From positions 1-10,305 of the forward strand of contig JAUXFS010000024.1 in assembly GCA_030622775.1 (NCBI GenBank): DNA of 10,305 nt. Reading direction: 5' to 3'. This stretch comes from Rhodospirillales bacterium. Lineage in GTDB: Bacteria > Pseudomonadota > Alphaproteobacteria > Rhodospirillales > Defluviicoccaceae. Position numbers and translations under genes: made by a program. How positions within the stretch are numbered: position 1 is the first letter of the stretch; each line of letters begins with the position of its first letter. Below the pieces are notes generated by a model. That model had not been told where the DNA came from, searched no databases, and worked only from the letters and a program-made list of their open reading frames with translations. Below, one piece after another: positions 7,061 to 10,305 of this stretch.

Positions 7061-7512
7061 ACGCAGACGAGCAAGCGACACCGCGCGCGACCGAGGCCGA
7101 GGCGGTCATCGTTCGCCTGGCCGACGTGCTGCTGCGCGAGAATGCCGCGCTCGGCGATGGGCGGCGCGACGAGCTTGCCGGGTTGACCGCCGAGAAGATC
7201 GCCGCGTGTCGCGCCTACGAGGCGCTACTCAGGTCATTCGCCGACAATCCGGATACGCTTGCCGCCATCGACGACGATCAACGCCGCAGGCTGCGCCAGC
7301 TCGGTGACAAGCTGATCTCCGTGGCCGAGGACAACGCCCGCAGGCTCGAGGTCGCGGTCGCGGCCCACCGCCGGTTCATGGACACGGTAGCGGAGGCGGC
7401 GCGGTCGCTGGCGCCGGGGCCGGGCATCTATTCGCGCAACGGCAGCGTCGGTCAGGGGCGGACGGCGCGCGCCGTGGCGCCGGTGGCCGTTTCGGTCAAC
7501 CGGTCGCTGTAA
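7057..7512 (+). CDS. flgN: FlgN-like flagellar export chaperone
   Basis: FlgN proteins keep the hook-filament junction proteins FlgK and FlgL soluble and deliver them to the flagellar export gate. This 151-residue product is predicted to be almost all helix up to residue 115. It includes a FlgN-like stretch LLRENAALGDGR followed by LTAEKIAACRAYEALLR, a pattern of leucines, glutamates and a conserved EK. The C-terminal third (GPGIYSRNGSVGQG and beyond) is Gly/Ser/Ala/Val-rich and probably disordered. FlgN sequences diverge strongly, so the assignment leans on helical pattern, size and position directly before flgK and flgL. The start has GGAAGGA nearby and overlaps the flgJ stop (ATGA). A gap of 21 bases follows before flgK. 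Confidence 0.78.
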   Translation: MNADEQATPRATEAEAVIVRLADVLLRENAALGDGRRDELAGLTAEKIAACRAYEALLRSFADNPDTLAAIDDDQRRRLRQLGDKLISVAEDNARRLEVAVAAHRRFMDTVAEAARSLAPGPGIYSRNGSVGQGRTARAVAPVAVSVNRSL

Positions 7513-7533
7513 CGGCCGCCACCGGAGCGCATC

Positions 7534-9735
7534 ATGTCACAAGATCTCACCCTCGCCCTTCGCACCGCCCACAGCGGGCTTCTCGCCAACCAGGCGGCGC
7601 TCGAAACCGTCGCCCGCAACGTCGCCAACGTCAACACGCCGGGCTACTCCCGCAAGATCGTCAACCTGGAGAACCAGGTGCTGGCGGGTGACGGGGTCGG
7701 GGTCCGGGTCGGCGAACTGACCCGGCGGATCGACGAGGGCTTGATAAAGAACCTTCGCCTCGAGTCCGGAACGCTCAGCGCGCTCTCGACGAAAGGGGAT
7801 TTCCACGCCCGCATCCAGGACCTGTTCGGCACGCCGGAAAGCAACACCTCGCTCAGCCATACCCTTTCCCGGTTCCAGGCGGCCCTGGAGTCGCTGTCGC
7901 TGGCGCCCCAGGGCGCACTGGAGCGGAAGGAGGCGGTCCGCCGGGGCGAGGACATCGCGTTCCAGCTCGGCGGCATGACCACCGCGATCCAGAACCTGCG
8001 TCAGGAGGCGGACGCCGAAATCGGCCTGACGGTGAACGAAATCAACGAGCTGCTTTCGCGTATCGCCGACCTCAACAACAAGATCATCCGCAACGAGGCG
8101 ATCGTGCGCGGCACCACCGATCTCCAGGACGAGCGCGATAAGGTCGTCGACCGGCTTTCCGAGCTGATCGACATCCGCGTGTTCAAGCGCGGCGACGGCG
8201 ACCTGGTCGTGCACACCGCCGGCGGCACGACCCTGGTCGACAACGTCGCCGTGACCCTCTCGCACATTTCGGCCGCCAACGCCGCCGCGACCAGCACCTA
8301 CGCGGAGGGCAACATCGACGGCATCTTCATCGGCGATCCGGCCCTCGGCCACGATATCACCAACGCGATCCGCTCCGGGCAGCTTTCCGGGCTGATCGAG
8401 ATGCGCGACGCGACCCTTCCCAACCTGCAGAGCACCATCGACGAGCTCGCCGCCGAGGTCCGCGACGGCGTCAACCGCATTCACAACCGCGGCGTGGCGT
8501 TCCCCGGCCTGCGGCAGGCCACCGGCAGCCGCGTCTTCGTCGAGCCCAACACCCAGACCATGACCCTCGCCAACGGCGGCGACGTCACCCTCGCCCTGTT
8601 CGACGCCGCCGGTGACCAGGCAGCGGCGACCACCTTGGAGACGGTGATGCAATCGGCCGCGTTCGGCGGCGGCGCCCAGCCGGCGAACGGCCCGTGGACC
8701 ATCACCGAGGTCGCCGCGACGATCGAGGACTGGCTGCGGGCCAACGGCGCCGCCGCGGCGACGGCCGCGTTCGACGTCGACGGCAGGCTGGAAATCAACC
8801 TCAATGCGCCGTCGCTCAACCTCGCCTTCGTCGACGAGGCGGCGACCGCTTCGGGCAGCGTGGCGCAGGACGCCGTCGTCCGGTTCGACGCCGACGGCGA
8901 CGGCGCCGTCGACGAGACCGTCGCCGGGTTCTCTTACTTCTTCAGCCTCAACGACCTGTTCACCGACGGGCTGGCCGACAACATCCATGAGACCAACGTC
9001 GTCGGCGCCGGTTTCACCGCCAGCGCGGCGACCCTCACCTTCCGCAACGCCGCCGGTATCCTCGGCGGGCCGCTGGCGATCGCCGCCGGCGACAGCCTCG
9101 CCGACATCGCCGCGGCGATCAACACCACCATCCCCGGCCTCACCGCCGGCATCGTCCCGGACGGCAACGGGGTGCGGTTGCGGATCTCGTCCGACGACGG
9201 CGCCAGCTTCACGGCGACCCAGGACGTCGGCGGCGGCGACACCCTGCTCACCGATCTCGGCATCCATTCGGCGGACGTCCGGGTGGCCGGCGCCCTCGCG
9301 GTGCGCGCCGACATCGTCGCATCGCCCGAGCGGATCTCCCGCGGCACGGTGCAATGGGACCCCGACCTGGGGACCGCCGGCGCCTACTTCGTCAGCGTCG
9401 GCGACGACACCGTCATCCGGCAACTGGCGGCGGCGTCCGGCGACGTCAACGGCTTCGACGGGGCCGGCGGCGTCGACGCCACCACCGCCACCTTCAGCGG
9501 CTACGCGGCAAGGATCATCGGCGAGGTGTCGGCGCAGGCCGAACTCAACGAGAGCCGCGCGTCGTTCCAGGGCGGACTGGTCGAAAGCCTGCGGTTCAAA
9601 TCCGACTCGGTGCGCGGCGTCAACCTGGACGAGGAGATGGGCGACCTGATCCTTTACGAGCAGGCCTACGCCGCCGCGGCCCGGGTGATCAGCGTCATCC
9701 AGAACATGTTCGAAGCGCTGGAGCGCGCGGTGTGA
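7534..9735 (+). CDS. flgK: Flagellar hook-associated protein 1, FlgK
   Basis: FlgK is exported through the flagellum and forms the first junction layer between hook and filament. The N-terminus has the rod/hook signature, residues about 4-40, including LLANQAALETVARNVANVNT and PGYSRK. The C-terminus (about 690-733) has the matching EMGDLILYEQAYAAAARVIS and a final amphipathic helix. Residues 580-600 (VRVAGALAVRADIVASPERI) match the FlgK AVRxDIAA-P segment. At 733 residues it is well above the roughly 550 of enterobacterial FlgK. The extra length lies in the middle, about 330-580. It contains an Asp-rich DADGDGAVDE at 452-461, like a calcium loop. It also contains a stretch at about 498-577 resembling the flagellin IN motif (LAIAAGDSLADIAAAINTT, then NGVRLRISSDD). 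ATG 7534 follows a CCGGAG element. There is no sign of frameshift. Confidence 0.96.
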   Translation: MSQDLTLALRTAHSGLLANQAALETVARNVANVNTPGYSRKIVNLENQVLAGDGVGVRVGELTRRIDEGLIKNLRLESGTLSALSTKGDFHARIQDLFGTPESNTSLSHTLSRFQAALESLSLAPQGALERKEAVRRGEDIAFQLGGMTTAIQNLRQEADAEIGLTVNEINELLSRIADLNNKIIRNEAIVRGTTDLQDERDKVVDRLSELIDIRVFKRGDGDLVVHTAGGTTLVDNVAVTLSHISAANAAATSTYAEGNIDGIFIGDPALGHDITNAIRSGQLSGLIEMRDATLPNLQSTIDELAAEVRDGVNRIHNRGVAFPGLRQATGSRVFVEPNTQTMTLANGGDVTLALFDAAGDQAAATTLETVMQSAAFGGGAQPANGPWTITEVAATIEDWLRANGAAAATAAFDVDGRLEINLNAPSLNLAFVDEAATASGSVAQDAVVRFDADGDGAVDETVAGFSYFFSLNDLFTDGLADNIHETNVVGAGFTASAATLTFRNAAGILGGPLAIAAGDSLADIAAAINTTIPGLTAGIVPDGNGVRLRISSDDGASFTATQDVGGGDTLLTDLGIHSADVRVAGALAVRADIVASPERISRGTVQWDPDLGTAGAYFVSVGDDTVIRQLAAASGDVNGFDGAGGVDATTATFSGYAARIIGEVSAQAELNESRASFQGGLVESLRFKSDSVRGVNLDEEMGDLILYEQAYAAAARVISVIQNMFEALERAV

Positions 9736-9744
9736 GCCGAAAAT

Positions 9745-9770
9745 TAGGGCCTGATGACAATTAGGCCCTA
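9745..9770 (+). other. Perfect hairpin between flgK and flgL
   Basis: TAGGGCCT (9745-9752) pairs exactly with AGGCCCTA (9763-9770) across a ten-base loop. It starts ten bases after the flgK stop and ends 27 bases before the flgL ATG. There is no T-run after the stem, so it is not a standard intrinsic terminator. In the message it could act as a partial terminator, a stability element or a translation modulator that sets the flgK to flgL ratio; it could also be a DNA-binding palindrome. Confidence 0.5.
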
Positions 9771-9797
9771 GCAGTGTAACGAAAGATTTCTCGAGCC

Positions 9798-10305
9798 ATG
9801 GAACGCATCAGCAATCTTGCCGCCAGCAATTCGATCCTCGGCGTCCTGTTTCGGACCCAGCAACGGCTGCACGACCTGGAGGTCCAGGTCACCAGCGAGA
9901 AGGTCTCCCAGGACTACACCGGCATCGCCAGGCAGACGGGGTACCTGCTCAACATCGAAAACTCCCGCGACATCCTCGAGCGCTTCGCCCGCAACAACGA
10001 GATGATGGAGACGCGGCTCGATCTGGTCTCCACCACCGTCGAGGGCGCCCGCGCGACGATCCACGACTTTCGCAATATGGTGCTGGATATCGGCACCGGA
10101 ACGCCTCTCGACCAGGTCCATATCGAGGACCTCCAGGCCGCCGCCTTTCGCGCGCTGACCGTCCTGGAGACGCACCTCAACACCGAGGTGGACGGACGCT
10201 ACGTGTTCGCCGGCGGCCGGGTGACCACCGAGCCGGTCGAGTTCAACCTGACCTCTCTCGCCGACTTCCAGGCAACCTATGACGGCGCCGCCGCCAAGTA
10301 CGCCG
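9798..10305 (+). CDS. flgL: Flagellar hook-associated protein 3, FlgL (3' end outside the window)
   Basis: FlgL forms the second junction layer, between FlgK and the flagellin filament. The visible 169 codons are open to the window edge. They begin MERISNLAASNSILGVLFRT, followed by a helical heptad-like segment (QQRLHDLEVQVTSEKVSQDY) and LLNIENSRDILERFARNN. All of this is typical of the N-terminal flagellin-type helix of alphaproteobacterial FlgL. Residues about 144-152 (VDGRYVFAG) match the conserved GRY-FAG segment seen in FlgL and flagellins. Plain flagellin is less likely given the position after flgK and the sequence style. The start lacks a strong ribosome binding site, and a hairpin precedes it. 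The C-terminal helix cannot be assessed. Confidence 0.9.
   Translation, partial: MERISNLAASNSILGVLFRTQQRLHDLEVQVTSEKVSQDYTGIARQTGYLLNIENSRDILERFARNNEMMETRLDLVSTTVEGARATIHDFRNMVLDIGTGTPLDQVHIEDLQAAAFRALTVLETHLNTEVDGRYVFAGGRVTTEPVEFNLTSLADFQATYDGAAAKYA

Noticed and set aside
7537..9423. Long minus-strand open frame of 628 codons opposite flgK
   Set aside because: It is a low-complexity Gly/Val/Asp/Arg shadow; flgK on the plus strand is unmistakable at both ends.

Overview
The window looks like chromosomal DNA from a GC-rich, flagellated alphaproteobacterium, probably Rhodospirillales-like. Three things point there: strong G/C preference at third codon positions; a short FlgJ with only the rod-binding domain; and the flgI-flgJ-flgN-like-flgK-flgL order, with a FlgL of the type I associate with that group. 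The taxonomic call is inference.

Left part (1-3899, minus strand). Read in the direction of transcription, a YcaD-like major facilitator superfamily (MFS) transporter (3899-2598) is followed by a glycoside hydrolase family 57 type protein (2349-232). After that come the first nine complete codons of another gene (29-1), which leaves the window. The transporter is interrupted by one in-frame TAG at codon 118, at a place where relatives often have Trp; the frame is otherwise intact on both sides. The 248-base gap before the GH57 gene holds three short direct repeats and a hairpin with a T-run. Positions 30-231 show no clear gene or terminator.

Middle (3900-5336). A divergent intergenic region of about 400 bases holds two adjacent palindromes near the transporter start and an AT-rich island with promoter-like hexamers. 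It precedes a plus-strand gene for a 344-residue protein of unknown function. That protein seems to be built from an internally duplicated pair of helical modules resembling TerB or EF-hand units.

Right part (5337-10305, plus strand). This is a flagellar operon: flgI (P-ring), flgJ (rod-binding/rod cap), a FlgN-like chaperone, flgK and flgL (hook-filament junction). The first three genes overlap by 1 and 4 bases, so translation is probably coupled. A sigma-54 type promoter with exact GG-N10-GC spacing lies about 45 bases before the flgI start. An inverted repeat about 85-95 bases further upstream sits where an enhancer-binding regulator (FlbD-like) would bind. The operon thus encodes the outer-membrane-side bushing, a rod assembly factor, and the two hook-filament junction proteins with a likely export chaperone, which are middle-to-late products of flagellar assembly. 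flgK and flgL are separated by a 62-base gap with a perfect 8-bp hairpin.

I see no rRNA, tRNA, CRISPR, insertion sequence or phage gene. The points most worth checking are the amber-interrupted transporter, the sigma-54/enhancer arrangement, the duplicated module protein, and the enlarged FlgK insert.
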